Positions 37,364 to 47,199 of a DNA stretch of 64,000 nt are shown one piece after another; position 1 is the first letter of the stretch; each line of letters starts with the position of its first letter. Source of the stretch: Flavobacterium palustre (GTDB lineage: Bacteria; Bacteroidota; Bacteroidia; Flavobacteriales; Flavobacteriaceae); assembly GCF_014639535.1 (NCBI RefSeq), contig NZ_BMGA01000001.1:1116001-1180000 (forward strand), given 5' to 3'. Under the pieces are notes generated by a model. The model saw only the letters and a list, made by a program, of their open reading frames with translations. It was not told the origin of the DNA and ran no database searches. A program made the position numbers and the translations under genes.

Positions 37364-37861
37364 GAACTTGTTTAAATTTCGGTCAAATACGTTATTTGCA
37401 TAAATTTATATGTCACATTGTTCCGAAGTTTCGGGAGTCGAAGATCTTTTATCGAAGTGATTTAAACTTTTTACTAAAGGTCTTTTGCACAAAAAAAATA
37501 CGTCCCATAGGGACGAACTGTTTATAGAAAACAAATTGTTTGCAAAAAAAAGCTCCGTTAGGAGCGAACCGTAAAATTAACAGATCGCTCCTAACGGAGC
37601 TAATATCCGTGAATATATAAATTGCTATAAACAGGATGCTCCTCCGGAGCATTATCAAAAAAAAATAAATGAGTTCATTTAGAACGAGGTCTTCGATTGG
37701 CTTATACTGACACAAGAAAACTTTTAAATTAAACTTAAACAAGGTCTAACTTATTACAAAGTTTTTCCCTCTTGTTACATAGTTTAAAAATTAGCTTTAA
37801 AATTCTTTTTGTACTTAAAAATCACTTCTGATATTTGTTTCATAAATTTAAAAAATGATTT
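37364..37861. other. Gene-free 498-base region with repeats
   Basis: No credible gene. It contains a family B-like half at 37411-37435, a cluster of REP-like hairpins at 37501-37652, and a family B-like right arm at about 37686-37712. The last 100 bases are the AT-rich leader of the antiporter gene. Confidence 0.6.
37501..37652. repeat. REP-like cluster of nested hairpins
   Basis: Contains CGTCCCATAGGGACG at 37501-37515. A perfect 16-base inverted repeat AGCTCCGTTAGGAGCG/CGCTCCTAACGGAGCT lies at 37551-37601 with a 19-base loop. ATGCTCC/GGAGCAT lies at 37636-37652. An outer pair, CTGTTTATAG and CTATAAACAG, brackets the middle hairpin. This resembles bacterial REP/BIME units. No REP-associated transposase is in the window. 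Confidence 0.7.
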
Positions 37862-40132
37862 ATGACTAGTGTTAAGAATTCGGTGTTTTACGTTTCTGTT
37901 ATTGGAGGTTTTACGGCTTTAATTTATTGGGTAATTTCACAGGGAGCTTCGCTTGAAGCAGGACGTCAAATTGTACACAGAAAAATACAAAGCAATCATT
38001 GGAATGATTTTCTGCATTCGATGGTTGATAATTTGCATCATCCATTAGCCATTTTATTAGCTCAAATTGTGACTATTATTCTGGTGGCACGTTTGTTTGG
38101 CTGGCTTTTTAGGAAAATAGGGCAACCTTCGGTAATTGGCGAAATGATTGCCGGAATTTTTTTAGGTCCGTCAGTAGTTGGAATGTATTTTCCGGAATTC
38201 TCCGCTGCTTTATTTCCTACAGCCTCTTTAGGGAACTTGCAGTTTTTGAGCCAGATTGGGCTGATATTCTTCATGTTCGTTATCGGAATGGAATTAGACC
38301 TGAAAGTACTTAAAAATAAAGCCCACGATGCGGTGGTTATTAGTCATGCCAGTATTGTTATTCCGTTTGCTTTGGGATTAACGCTGGCCTTTTTTATCTA
38401 TCCTATTTTTGCACCCATGGGAGTTGAATTTTCTTCTTTCGGATTGTTTATGGGAATTGCGATGAGTATTACGGCCTTTCCTGTTTTGGCACGAATTGTT
38501 CAGGAACGCGAAATGCAAAAAACCAAATTGGGTACCATTGCCATCACCTGTGCTGCTGCCGATGATATTACAGCCTGGTGCATTCTGGCGGTCGTAATTG
38601 CTATTGTTAAAGCGGGTTCGCTTACAAGTTCGCTATATGTTATAGGTTTAGCCATTTTGTATGTAATTGTAATGCTCAAAATAGTGCGTCCGTTTTTAAA
38701 ACGTGTGGGCGATTTGAATGCAACTCCCGAGAGTTTGAATAAACCGGTGGTGGCTATTTTCTTTTTAACGCTTTTGTTTTCTTCTTATGCTTCAGAATTA
38801 ATTGGTATTCACGCTTTGTTCGGAGCTTTTTTGGCCGGAGCGATTATGCCTGAGAACAGTAAATTCAGAAACATTTTTATCGAAAAAGTAGAAGACGTTT
38901 CGATTATTGTTTTGCTGCCTTTGTTTTTTGTTTTTACCGGTTTACGTACCCAAATAGGCTTGCTGAATGATCCTTATTTGTGGAAAATTACCGCCTTAAT
39001 TATAGCTGTAGCTGTGGTTGGAAAATTCTTCGGAAGTGCTTTTGCAGCAAAATTTATGGGACAAAGCTGGAAAGACAGTCTGGCTATTGGTGCCTTAATG
39101 AACACTCGTGGATTAATGGAATTAGTGGTTTTAAATATTGGTTATGATTTAGGCGTTTTGTCAACCGAAATTTTCACGATGATGGTTATTATGGCATTAG
39201 TAACCACTTTTATGACTGGACCGGCCTTAGACTTTATTGGTTTTGTTTTTAAGGATAAGGTAACAGTAGTTCCTGAGGAAATTGCCAATAAAAGTAAATA
39301 CAAGATTTTATTCTCTTTTTCTACTCCCGGAAAAGGTAAAAAGTTGTTGAAAATAGCCAATAGTCTGGTTAAAAAACAGCCCGATAGTTCGATTGTTGTC
39401 GCCATGCACTGTTCTTTGAGTACCGAAGTGCATTCGTTTGATGTAAAAGATCATGAGCGAAATATGCTGGCTCCTGTTATTAAAGAATCGCAATTGCTCA
39501 ATCAGGAAGTCGTAAGTGTTTTTAAGGTGACTAACGATATTGTAACAGATATTATTGATACTGCTAATCAGGGTGAATATGACTTGTTGTTAGTAGGTTT
39601 AGGACAGTCTATTTTTGATGAAACGCTGCTGGGTAAAATTTTAGGTTTTACAACTCAAATTGTCAATCCTGACCGATTGATTGATAAGTTTACCGGAAAA
39701 GAAGGTTTGTTTGAAAACTCTCCTTTTGATGAAAAAACCCGTCATATTATTGCCAGAAGTAAAATGCCTGTTGGGATTTTTATAGATAAGGATTTAGAAG
39801 AGATAGATCGGGTTTTTATGCCGGTATTTAGTAAAGAAGATGCTTTTTTAATTGAGTATGCCAAGAAATTAATTAACAATAATGGTGCTCAGATTACAGT
39901 TTTGGATGCTGTAGGTGAAGTTAAAAAGACACGAGATATTGAGGAATCTATTCGTTCAATTGAGCAAATTGCGCCTAATCATATTATGATTATGAATGAC
40001 AGAATCATTACAAAAGAATTTCTGCAAAATCAAAATTTAATGATTATAAGCTTAGAAAGCTGGAAACACATTATTGATGCCGATACGAACTGGTTGGTAG
40101 ATGTTTCCTCAGTTTTGATTATGAAACCTTAA
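37862..40132 (+). CDS. CPA2-family cation:proton antiporter
   Basis: A 756-residue protein. The N-terminal membrane domain (about 55-470) has the Na+/H+ exchanger fold with the IGEMIAGIFLGPSVVG signature, TCAAADDITAWCILA with the paired Asp typical of electrogenic members, and LMNTRGLMELVVLN. The C-terminal 280 residues look like tandem Usp-type cytosolic domains (DLLLVGLGQSIFDE, MPVGIFIDKDLEEIDRVFMPV). Transported ion (Na+, K+) is not determined. It lies downstream of the LytS/LytTR pair but a 498-base gap suggests separate transcription. Confidence 0.92.
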   Translation: MTSVKNSVFYVSVIGGFTALIYWVISQGASLEAGRQIVHRKIQSNHWNDFLHSMVDNLHHPLAILLAQIVTIILVARLFGWLFRKIGQPSVIGEMIAGIFLGPSVVGMYFPEFSAALFPTASLGNLQFLSQIGLIFFMFVIGMELDLKVLKNKAHDAVVISHASIVIPFALGLTLAFFIYPIFAPMGVEFSSFGLFMGIAMSITAFPVLARIVQEREMQKTKLGTIAITCAAADDITAWCILAVVIAIVKAGSLTSSLYVIGLAILYVIVMLKIVRPFLKRVGDLNATPESLNKPVVAIFFLTLLFSSYASELIGIHALFGAFLAGAIMPENSKFRNIFIEKVEDVSIIVLLPLFFVFTGLRTQIGLLNDPYLWKITALIIAVAVVGKFFGSAFAAKFMGQSWKDSLAIGALMNTRGLMELVVLNIGYDLGVLSTEIFTMMVIMALVTTFMTGPALDFIGFVFKDKVTVVPEEIANKSKYKILFSFSTPGKGKKLLKIANSLVKKQPDSSIVVAMHCSLSTEVHSFDVKDHERNMLAPVIKESQLLNQEVVSVFKVTNDIVTDIIDTANQGEYDLLLVGLGQSIFDETLLGKILGFTTQIVNPDRLIDKFTGKEGLFENSPFDEKTRHIIARSKMPVGIFIDKDLEEIDRVFMPVFSKEDAFLIEYAKKLINNNGAQITVLDAVGEVKKTRDIEESIRSIEQIAPNHIMIMNDRIITKEFLQNQNLMIISLESWKHIIDADTNWLVDVSSVLIMKP

Positions 40133-40161
40133 ACAATTAAAGGCTGTCCGAAAGTTTAAAA

Positions 40162-40214
40162 CAACCGCAAATTTGCAAATTATCTATGTCTTTTAATTTG
40201 TGAATTTGCGGTTG
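40162..40214. terminator. Hairpin between convergent genes
   Basis: Arms CAACCGCAAATTTGCAAAT and ATTTGTGAATTTGCGGTTG with two mismatches. It lies between the antiporter stop and the end of the convergent DUF5686 gene and probably terminates both. The T-tracts are weak. Confidence 0.6.
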
Positions 40215-40224
40215 CTTGATTTTA

Positions 40225-42720
40225 TTAAAATCCTAAATTCAAAACATAACTCAGCTTAATGGCAATGTTGTCTTCAAATTTTGGCAGTTGATTTGGTCCG
40301 TAACGGAAAAAAGCAGTTAATCCTAATCCGTTAAAAATTTGGTTCAGCTCAATTCCTGATTCAAAGAATCCCCGGTTCAGAGTTTTAAAATTGATTCCCA
40401 GATGTTTTTCGGGATTGTCTAAATCTCCCCAGGCCATTCGGGAGACTAAAACTAAGGAAGGCTTAACTTTTTTGAATAATGTTACTCTGTTAAAAGCGTG
40501 TTTAATTTGAAACAGGCTGTATTTGTTAGAGAAAAACTCATTGAAAAACATGGTTTCAAAACTGTTTTTTCCGCCAAAAGTAATTCTTTGTATTATGGTT
40601 TCTTTCGTAATATTATTTGGTGAAGTATTGTACAAATGCGTTAACGGAATTGCGCCTAAAGCATATCCTGCCTGCAAAAGCAAGGATGTTTTTTGACCGT
40701 TGAGGTACCTTTTTTCGTATTCGGTTTTGAAGTCAAATTTGCTGAAATCAAAGTCGTTATTCAATAATCTTCCTAAGGATTGGGTGTATTGAAAACTGAA
40801 TTTAGGGAAACGTTTTTCTATTTCGATTTGTCCTGTCGGCGTTTGCATAAAATCACTAAACGGACTCCATTGCAGGGAAACCATGGCGGTTGTCATGGTA
40901 TAATTGGTATAAAACAGATTGTTTGTATTAAAGGTATAATTGAATTTGGGTTGGATTTCAGCCTGTGCAATTTCCCAGATACTTTCTGTTTTTGGAATCA
41001 GTCTGGTTTCAAAATAGCTTTTCCAACTCACATAATTGTAAAAAGTGCTAATGTTGATGGGTCTGGGATCATATATTTTATAAGGTTTTTTTTCGATTGA
41101 AAAAGAGGTACTTGCAATTTCCCGAACATCATCGGTGTATGAAAAACCCAACCAGGAATTCGCTTTTGGGTCAATTATTGTTGCTACGCCTATGCTGCCT
41201 TTAAAAATTCCGTCTTTAGTACCATAAGCATAATAACCTTCAATTCGGAAATTTTTAGAGAAACGCTCGTTAGTGACTCCGCCTAAACCCAAACGGAATC
41301 CTTCGTAGTTATTGTAGCTGAAAATTTTCCGTAAATCCAGGTCGAAAAAACCAATAGGCAAATAGCCGTTGATGATTTTTTTACCAAAAAACACCCTGTT
41401 TGCAATGTTTTTTTTCACTGCAATGCTGTCGAGTTCACTGTAGGTTTTTTTAAAGCGGGTGTCGGTACTGTCTTTTCGATACGGTTCCCAAAAAGATTCG
41501 TCTTTGTCGAAAGCATTTTTGTCGATTTCTACCGTAAAATGAGATTTTTTAACAGCGGATTTTTCGTCTTTTCGGATGTCAAAAATATGGTTTTCCGAGC
41601 GTAGATAAATGTAATCGGAAGGTTGTTTTTTTCGGGATTTAAAATCCTGTTCGATATCGCCGTCAAATTGGATTGTGCCTCCTAAAATCCGGATATCATC
41701 GTCGTTTTTTCCTTTGATAATCTGGAAAGTTTTGTGAACGGGAAACCAAATGTTTTCTTTAGCTAAGTATTCAAATTCATGTGTTCCGCTAATGTTGAGT
41801 AAACCTCTGATGCGCATAATAGCCTTAGATACAGCAAAATTGTTCTGGTCAATATATAAAACACCTTCGAGTCCTTTGGCTTTACTTTTCATTTTGTTTT
41901 TAAAGTAAATCATATAGGAATTTCGACCTTTGATACTTACGCTGTCCAATAATTTGTAATAGTAATCTTTGACTGCGTCATCAGCTATCGGGCTGTTGTA
42001 TTTGGTTTCAAAAAGTTCGTATTTCGTGTCGTAAACAGAAAAAGATTGCAGGTTGAAAGCAATGATTTCATATAAAGGCTGTTGTAATCCTGCCATTTTT
42101 GTTCCTAAAATCGTTTCCTTTAATTGGTTGTTGCTAAACTGATGTTGGGATACTTTTTCGGTTTGGAATAAGTGGCGTTTGCTAACGGTGCTTTTAAGTT
42201 TGTAATTTGTCGAATCGATTTTGTACAAAGCTCCCTGTTTGTATTTTCTAACAAAAACAGAGTCTATTTGCCCGGAAATAGAATCCGGATGGGCAGAAAC
42301 AACTAATTTATTGTAGTTTTTAAAGGCAAAATTGGGAAGTCTTTTTTGAGGATCATTATTGTTTTTCAGTGCAATGGTTTTTTTTATGATGCTCAAGGCG
42401 GCATTTTCATTGCTGCTGATAATTTCGTTAAGAATAGCTGTTTTAGGAGTCAGTTTCAAATTAAAAAACAGCTTGTTTTTTTGGACTTCAACGGTCAAAC
42501 TGTTATAGCCTACATAAGAAACAGTGAAGGAAGTAACAGCTGTTTTAGAATGAATGTCAAATTTTCCATCCACATCCGTAATGCTGTTGATGCCGTTATT
42601 TGTGCTTATTGTTGCAAATGGAAGTGCTTTGTTTGAAGCGGATTCTTTTACAATTCCGTTGATGTGAAATTGCGCCTGAAGCGTGAGCGTGAAAAAGAAA
42701 AACAATAGAAAGTGCTTCAT
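40225..42720 (-). CDS. DUF5686 outer-membrane protein with carboxypeptidase-like regulatory domain
   Basis: An 831-residue exported protein. The signal peptide is MKHFLLFFFFTLTLQAQ. Residues about 18-100 are a CarboxypepD_reg-like beta-sandwich (INGIVKESASNKALPFATI, DVDGKFDI), common at the N-terminus of Bacteroidota TonB-linked proteins. The rest is the DUF5686 region ending in a beta-barrel with a hydrophobic terminal strand (VLNLGF). No TonB-dependent plug is apparent. The longer frame from 42768 overlaps a TACTTTTG -7 box, so 42720 is the start. Confidence 0.88.
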   Translation of the reverse strand: MKHFLLFFFFTLTLQAQFHINGIVKESASNKALPFATISTNNGINSITDVDGKFDIHSKTAVTSFTVSYVGYNSLTVEVQKNKLFFNLKLTPKTAILNEIISSNENAALSIIKKTIALKNNNDPQKRLPNFAFKNYNKLVVSAHPDSISGQIDSVFVRKYKQGALYKIDSTNYKLKSTVSKRHLFQTEKVSQHQFSNNQLKETILGTKMAGLQQPLYEIIAFNLQSFSVYDTKYELFETKYNSPIADDAVKDYYYKLLDSVSIKGRNSYMIYFKNKMKSKAKGLEGVLYIDQNNFAVSKAIMRIRGLLNISGTHEFEYLAKENIWFPVHKTFQIIKGKNDDDIRILGGTIQFDGDIEQDFKSRKKQPSDYIYLRSENHIFDIRKDEKSAVKKSHFTVEIDKNAFDKDESFWEPYRKDSTDTRFKKTYSELDSIAVKKNIANRVFFGKKIINGYLPIGFFDLDLRKIFSYNNYEGFRLGLGGVTNERFSKNFRIEGYYAYGTKDGIFKGSIGVATIIDPKANSWLGFSYTDDVREIASTSFSIEKKPYKIYDPRPINISTFYNYVSWKSYFETRLIPKTESIWEIAQAEIQPKFNYTFNTNNLFYTNYTMTTAMVSLQWSPFSDFMQTPTGQIEIEKRFPKFSFQYTQSLGRLLNNDFDFSKFDFKTEYEKRYLNGQKTSLLLQAGYALGAIPLTHLYNTSPNNITKETIIQRITFGGKNSFETMFFNEFFSNKYSLFQIKHAFNRVTLFKKVKPSLVLVSRMAWGDLDNPEKHLGINFKTLNRGFFESGIELNQIFNGLGLTAFFRYGPNQLPKFEDNIAIKLSYVLNLGF

Positions 42721-42765
42721 AATAGCTGTTTGAATCAAAACGCTGGTAAACGAAATTTGGTATGG

Positions 42766-42773
42766 CAAAAGTA
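42766..42773 (-). promoter_or_regulatory. Putative -7 box (TACTTTTG)
   Basis: Minus-strand TAnnTTTG match 45 bases upstream of the chosen DUF5686 start, overlapping the longer frame's ATG. It supports the signal-peptide start. Confidence 0.5.
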
Positions 42774-42780
42774 AGAATAA

Positions 42781-42817
42781 AAAAATCCGTCCTGATGATT
42801 TATCGGGACGGATTTTT
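42781..42817 (-). terminator. Terminator of frr
   Basis: Stem AAAATCCGTCC/GGGACGGATTTTT, followed on the minus strand by T. The inner part TCCTGAT...ATCGGGA resembles the family A palindrome. It lies 20 bases past the frr stop. Confidence 0.8.
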
Positions 42818-42836
42818 AGTTGTATTTTTTTGAAAG

Positions 42837-43400
42837 TTATACTTTCATGATTTCGGCTTCTTTAGCAGCAAGAAGTTCGTCGATTTTTTTGATATAAGTG
42901 TTGGTTAGGTTTTGAACTTCCTCTTCGGCACTTTTACAAATATCTTCTGATGTTCCTTCTTTCTCTAATTTTTTGATGTCGGTATTGGCTTCTTTTCGGG
43001 CATTTCTAATTCCGATTTTAGCATCTTCAGCCTCGGATTTAGCCTGTTTTGCCAGTTCGCGACGACGATCTTCTGTCAACGGCGGAACACTGATGATAAT
43101 GATATCTCCATTGTTCATTGGGTTGAAACCAAGATTAGCAATCATAATGGCTTTTTCGATAGTTTGCAACATGCTTTTTTCAAAAGGCTGTAACGTAATC
43201 GTTCGGGCATCGGGAGTACTAATTTTAGCCACCTGATTCAATGCCGTAGAAGAACCGTAGTAATCTACAAAAACACTTCCTAACATAGCAGGAGATGCTT
43301 TTCCGGCACGGATATTTAGAAATTCTTTTTCAAGGTGTCCAATAGAACCTTCCATAGATTCTTCGGTACTTTCTAATATAAAATCAATTTCTTCAGTCAT
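42837..43400 (-). CDS. frr: Ribosome recycling factor
   Basis: A 187-residue factor that, with EF-G, splits post-termination ribosomes. Typical sequence is visible throughout: HLEKEFLNIRAGKASPAML, VDYYGSSTALNQVAKI, PDARTITLQPFEKSML, PPLTEDRRRELAKQAK and the Ile/Lys-rich C-terminal helix. The length is normal. It follows pyrH, a common bacterial order, but a 109-base repeat-filled gap separates them. Confidence 0.98.
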   Translation of the reverse strand: MTEEIDFILESTEESMEGSIGHLEKEFLNIRAGKASPAMLGSVFVDYYGSSTALNQVAKISTPDARTITLQPFEKSMLQTIEKAIMIANLGFNPMNNGDIIIISVPPLTEDRRRELAKQAKSEAEDAKIGIRNARKEANTDIKKLEKEGTSEDICKSAEEEVQNLTNTYIKKIDELLAAKEAEIMKV

Positions 43401-43410
43401 TTTTTTAAAG

Positions 43411-43512
43411 TTTATAGTTTGTTGTTTACAGTTTGTTGTTGCTTTATTGTTATAATCCAGATTCTATCAAATAGTACTGAACTTTAAACAATAAACTCAA
43501 AACCATAAACTA
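43411..43512. repeat. Repeat of TTTATAGTTTGTTG units with inverted tail (family C)
   Basis: TTTATAGTTTGTTGTTTACA and a near-copy are followed by AACAATAAACTC and AAACCATAAACTA. The inverted tail runs into the pyrH stop codon (43510-43512). Confidence 0.7.
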
Positions 43513-44217
43513 TATGTTAACTACAGTTCCAATATTTTCCCCATCGCAGATTTTTTCCAGGTTTCCGCTTTGGTTCATGTCAAAAATAAGAATAGGCAAT
43601 TTGTTTTCCTGACTTAATGTAAAAGCGGTTGTGTCCATTACATTTAATCCTTTTTTGATAACATCATCAAATGAAATGTAGTCAAATTTTACTGCAGAAG
43701 CATTTTTCTCAGGGTCAGAATCATAAACACCATCTACGCGGGTTCCTTTTAGGATTACGTCGGCGTTGATTTCGATACCACGTAAAACTGCGGCTGTATC
43801 GGTTGTAAAATAAGGATTTCCTGTTCCGGCACCAAAGATTACAATTCGACCTTTTTCTAAGTGACGGTCAGCTCTTCTTTTGATATAAGGCTCAGCAATA
43901 GATTCCATTTTTAAGGCAGTTTGCAAACGGGTTTTCATGCCTTTGTCTTCCAGAGCGCCTTGTAAAGCCATTCCGTTAATAACTGTTGCAAGCATTCCCA
44001 TATAATCGCCCTGCACTCTGTCCATTCCGCTGCTTGCTCCTGCAACTCCTCTAAAGATGTTTCCTCCGCCTATTACGATGGCAATTTCTACTCCTTTAGC
44101 GTGTACTTTTTTGATTTCTTCAGCATATTCAGCTAATCTTACAGGATCTATTCCATATTGACGATCTCCCATTAAAGCTTCTCCGCTTAATTTTAGAAGA
44201 ATTCTTTTGTATTTCAT
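43510..44217 (-). CDS. pyrH: UMP kinase
   Basis: A 235-residue amino-acid-kinase-fold enzyme converting UMP to UDP. Motifs are [13 protein letters not shown] (ATP site), [43 protein letters not shown] and [10 protein letters not shown]. The open frame extends to 44370, inside the upstream patatin gene, but a TATATTTG -7 box at 44240-44247 and the family length both indicate the ATG at 44217 (MKYKRILLK). The stop codon lies within a family C repeat. Confidence 0.97.
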   Translation of the reverse strand: MKYKRILLKLSGEALMGDRQYGIDPVRLAEYAEEIKKVHAKGVEIAIVIGGGNIFRGVAGASSGMDRVQGDYMGMLATVINGMALQGALEDKGMKTRLQTALKMESIAEPYIKRRADRHLEKGRIVIFGAGTGNPYFTTDTAAVLRGIEINADVILKGTRVDGVYDSDPEKNASAVKFDYISFDDVIKKGLNVMDTTAFTLSQENKLPILIFDMNQSGNLEKICDGENIGTVVNI

Positions 44218-44239
44218 GTCTTTGTTGCGTTGATTGGTG

Positions 44240-44247
44240 CAAATATA
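44240..44247 (-). promoter_or_regulatory. Putative -7 box of pyrH (TATATTTG)
   Basis: Minus-strand TAnnTTTG match 22 bases upstream of the chosen pyrH start. It implies pyrH has its own promoter downstream of the patatin gene. Confidence 0.6.
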
Positions 44248-44278
44248 GGGATATTCTTTTTTTCTGAAATAGGGCAGC

Positions 44279-45064
44279 TTAAATTTTATAGATTTTGTTT
44301 TCGTAGCTGTATTTAGCTGCCTGATAGCCCAAATTGAATATCGTATCCATCTTGATTTTATTGGTTTCAAAGGTGCTGTAAATGCTGAGTTCTTTAGGCT
44401 GAATCATCCAATCGCAATGATTGAATTTTGTGATATTCGAGTTTTCCGAAAGAATATCAAAAGCTCGGGTAGTTACGGCTCTGATAGAATTCAAATCCTT
44501 AGGAGTTATCATGTTAATCGGGCTCACATAAACCCCAATAACGGTGGCGCAGTCCTCACGGAGTAAATCGGTAGGGAAGTGGTTTAAAATTCCGCCGTCA
44601 CTATAATGATTGCCATTGATTTCATAAGGTGAAATAATGCCGGGAAAGGAAGACGAAGAGATAAGTGCATCAACAATTTTGGTTTCCGGTTCAAAAATTT
44701 TCAATTGGCCTTTAATCATGTCGGTGGCGGTAATTTGAGTTGGAATCTTTAAATCGGCAAGAGTGGCGTCTTCAAAAACCACTTTGAAATATTCGCGAAA
44801 TGCTTCGGAGTCTATTAATCCGGCTTTGGTAAAAGTAATGTGTTTCCAATGAAATAAATAGATGGATTTGAAGAATTCCAGAATTTCTTCGGGCGTTTTT
44901 CCCCAGGCATACATGGCTCCCACAATAGAACCCGCACTGGTTCCTGCAATTTGATTGGGACGTATGTTTTGTTCTTCCAGAAATTTAATAGCTCCAGCAT
45001 GGGCTAAACCTTTTGTTCCACCACCCGAAAGTGCCAGTCCAATTGATTTTGAATTTAAGTTCAT
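44279..45064 (-). CDS. Patatin-like phospholipase
   Basis: A 261-residue lipid acyl hydrolase with a Ser-Asp dyad. Motifs: the oxyanion-hole glycines in [14 protein letters not shown], the nucleophile Ser in [14 protein letters not shown], and the Asp in [11 protein letters not shown]. The short form is as in the RssA/YchK group. No signal peptide. The earlier ATG at 45091 adds only nine residues; the 45064 start gives the normal N-terminus [12 protein letters not shown]. It precedes pyrH in the direction of transcription by 61 bases. Confidence 0.93.
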   Translation of the reverse strand: MNLNSKSIGLALSGGGTKGLAHAGAIKFLEEQNIRPNQIAGTSAGSIVGAMYAWGKTPEEILEFFKSIYLFHWKHITFTKAGLIDSEAFREYFKVVFEDATLADLKIPTQITATDMIKGQLKIFEPETKIVDALISSSSFPGIISPYEINGNHYSDGGILNHFPTDLLREDCATVIGVYVSPINMITPKDLNSIRAVTTRAFDILSENSNITKFNHCDWMIQPKELSIYSTFETNKIKMDTIFNLGYQAAKYSYENKIYKI

Positions 45065-45168
45065 CTTACGGCATTTTTTATAAAAATACAATTTTTGCTG
45101 ATTTGAGTGTGATTTTTGTCATATTTAATCCGGATTGCTTGCTCTAATTTTACTAAAAAATAGAAATT

Positions 45169-45818
45169 ATGACAACATCAATTACAAAAGCCTTATTGTA
45201 TAATTATACTTATCCTGAATATAGAAAATTAGTTGCTGATTTGTTAAAAGAAGGAAAATCTACCGGCGAAGAACAGTCAGGAGATTTGACACATTACAGC
45301 TATTTGAATGATACCCGAATGAATCGTTTAGATAAGACAATTAAAGTTTCAGAAGAAAATGTTATTCAATTGAAGTCATTGCAAAATGAGTTTATTTGGT
45401 TAGTGATTTCTGAGGGATGGTGTGGAGATGCGGCACAATTACTGCCGATTTTTAATAAAATGAGTCAGCTTTCTGAGGGGAAAATAGAACTCAAAATAGT
45501 GTTGAGAGATGAGAATTTAGATTTGATGAATTGTTTTCTAACTCAAAATGCAAGAGCCATTCCTAAGCTGATTGTTGTTGATAAAGAAACTTCGACTGTT
45601 TTAGCGCATTGGGGCCCAGGCCTAAAGTAGCTACGGATTTAATTCTAAACTATAAAAAAGAACACGGTATTATTGATGAAGCCATAAAAACCGAATTACA
45701 ATTATGGTATTTGCATGATAAAGGAAATGCAACTCAAGAAGAAATTATGGAAATGATGTTGGCGGTAGATCAAGAGCTTTCTGAGAAAAAGTATTTTGCA
45801 AAAGTCAAATTGGGATAA
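45169..45818 (+). pseudogene. Thioredoxin-fold family protein, frameshifted
   Basis: Two overlapping frames together encode one protein of about 216 residues. The first runs 45169-45630 and carries the thioredoxin-like core WLVISEGWCGDAAQLLP, with a single Cys in place of CxxC, and the cis-Pro region ARAIPKL. It then falls out of frame at AHWGPGLK. The other frame picks up as WGPRPKVATDLILNYKK and continues to 45818. A single missing base around 45612-45620, in the run TGGGGCCCAGG, joins them. The second frame has no good start of its own. It may be a true mutation, a sequencing error in the G/C run, or less likely a recoding site. Confidence 0.8.
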
Positions 45819-45843
45819 AAACTTGAAATAATAGAGGCTTCGA

Positions 45844-46419
45844 TTAGAATTTGTTATGCTTACCGGATTGTGGCTGGTTACTGTTGGTTTTCTTTTTTAC
45901 TCTTTTTGTAAACCAGGTACTTGACAAGCCTAAGCTAATGCTGGTAACCTTTTCGGGTGTATATAAGCTAAAACCGTATTGCGTGAGTTCTATAAAAAGC
46001 GCAACACCTTCTATGTCCTCTATTCCTAAACTAATTTTTTTATAATCACCGTGTAGATTGCCGCGACCCAAAATAATTGATTTTCCGTAAGCAGGCTGGA
46101 GGTATAAAAAATCTTCTTTGCCTATTTTTATGCCTAATTTCAGATTGGCAAAGGCAGGAATAACGACCAGTTTTTTTGAGGCAATCCAATCTATTCCGGA
46201 ATTTAGACCAATGGCAATAGTGCGGTTAAAATGGATGCCTTCTCCAAATTTTAAACTTAAGCCGTTTGGCGTAAACCAATTGCTGTCGTCATCGTCTCTG
46301 TTTATATTTTCTTTCAGAGGAACTGACAAGCCAAATTGAGTATAAGAGCCTTGTTTAAATTGAGCAATTGAAGTGCAAGAAAAGCCAAATGTGATTAGTA
46401 AACAAGTCAGGGTTTTCAT
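45844..46419 (-). CDS. Secreted protein of unknown function, probable small barrel
   Basis: A 191-residue protein with a signal peptide (MKTLTCLLITFGFSCTSIAQ). The remainder alternates polar and hydrophobic residues (LSLKFGEGIHF, FANLKLGIKIG, GFSLYTPEKVTSISLGLSS), consistent with an outer-membrane barrel, and ends in a basic tail. I recognise no named family. It is convergent with the frameshifted thioredoxin gene, 25 bases from it. Confidence 0.75.
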   Translation of the reverse strand: MKTLTCLLITFGFSCTSIAQFKQGSYTQFGLSVPLKENINRDDDDSNWFTPNGLSLKFGEGIHFNRTIAIGLNSGIDWIASKKLVVIPAFANLKLGIKIGKEDFLYLQPAYGKSIILGRGNLHGDYKKISLGIEDIEGVALFIELTQYGFSLYTPEKVTSISLGLSSTWFTKRVKKKTNSNQPQSGKHNKF

Positions 46420-46500
46420 ATATGGATTTTTAATTATCGATATAAAATAAAGTCCTTATTCTTAGTATACTAAGTTAGCTAAATTTATTGAGAATTGCTG

Positions 46501-47199
46501 TTAGGAATTGGAATTTAAGCTGTCTTCAAACAGCGTAATATCAATCGCATTTTTCACATCGTAATCGCCAATTTTTGTTCGTCTCAAGACTGTTAGATGT
46601 GAACCTGAATTCATGGCTTTTCCAAAATCGTAAGCCAGCGAACGAATGTACGTTCCTTTGCTGCAAACTACTCTAAAATCAATTTCCGGCAATGCAATTC
46701 GGGTGATTTCAAATTCGTGAATGGTGGTTTTTCTACTGGCAATTTCCACTTCTTCACCGGCACGGGCGTGCTCGTACAGGCGTTTCCCGTCTTTTTTAAT
46801 AGCCGAAAAAATAGGTGGTTTTTGGTCGATTTCGCCTAAAAACTGCGTTACTGTTTCGTGAATTAAAGTTTCGTCAATGTGCTCGGTTGGAAAAGTCGCA
46901 TCAATTTCGGTTTCTAAATCATAAGATGGCGTGGTAGCTCCTATGTAGAAAGTACCTGTATATTCTTTGGCTTGCCCCTGAAGTTCGGCAATTTTCTTGG
47001 TGAATTTTCCGGTGCAGATTAATAATAGTCCGGTTGCCAATGGGTCAAGAGTTCCAGCGTGACCAATTTTGAATTTTTTAGGCAATCCTACTTTGTTAAT
47101 CAGCAGGTATTTTAATTTATTCACTGCCTGAAACGAACTCCATTTCAAAGGTTTGTCAATTAGCAGTACCTGTCCTTCTAAATATTCTTCGCGCGTCAT
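46501..47199 (-). CDS. truB: tRNA pseudouridine(55) synthase
   Basis: A 232-residue enzyme that makes pseudouridine 55 in the T-loop of tRNAs. The catalytic Asp lies in IGHAGTLDPLATGLL. Other motifs are LLIDKPLKWSSFQAVNKLK, YTGTFYIGATTPSYD, QKPPIFSAIKKDGKRLYEHAR and VVCSKGTYIRSLAYDFG. The C-terminal PUA domain is minimal, as in short bacterial forms. Its ATG overlaps the uppP stop by one base. It is the last gene of the ftsX-DUF3098-uppP-truB set. Confidence 0.97.
   Translation of the reverse strand: MTREEYLEGQVLLIDKPLKWSSFQAVNKLKYLLINKVGLPKKFKIGHAGTLDPLATGLLLICTGKFTKKIAELQGQAKEYTGTFYIGATTPSYDLETEIDATFPTEHIDETLIHETVTQFLGEIDQKPPIFSAIKKDGKRLYEHARAGEEVEIASRKTTIHEFEITRIALPEIDFRVVCSKGTYIRSLAYDFGKAMNSGSHLTVLRRTKIGDYDVKNAIDITLFEDSLNSNS

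Noticed and set aside
45609-45818. Short frame taken as a separate small gene after the thioredoxin-like gene
   Set aside because: Its sequence continues the thioredoxin-like protein after a one-base shift and it has no credible start or leader of its own.
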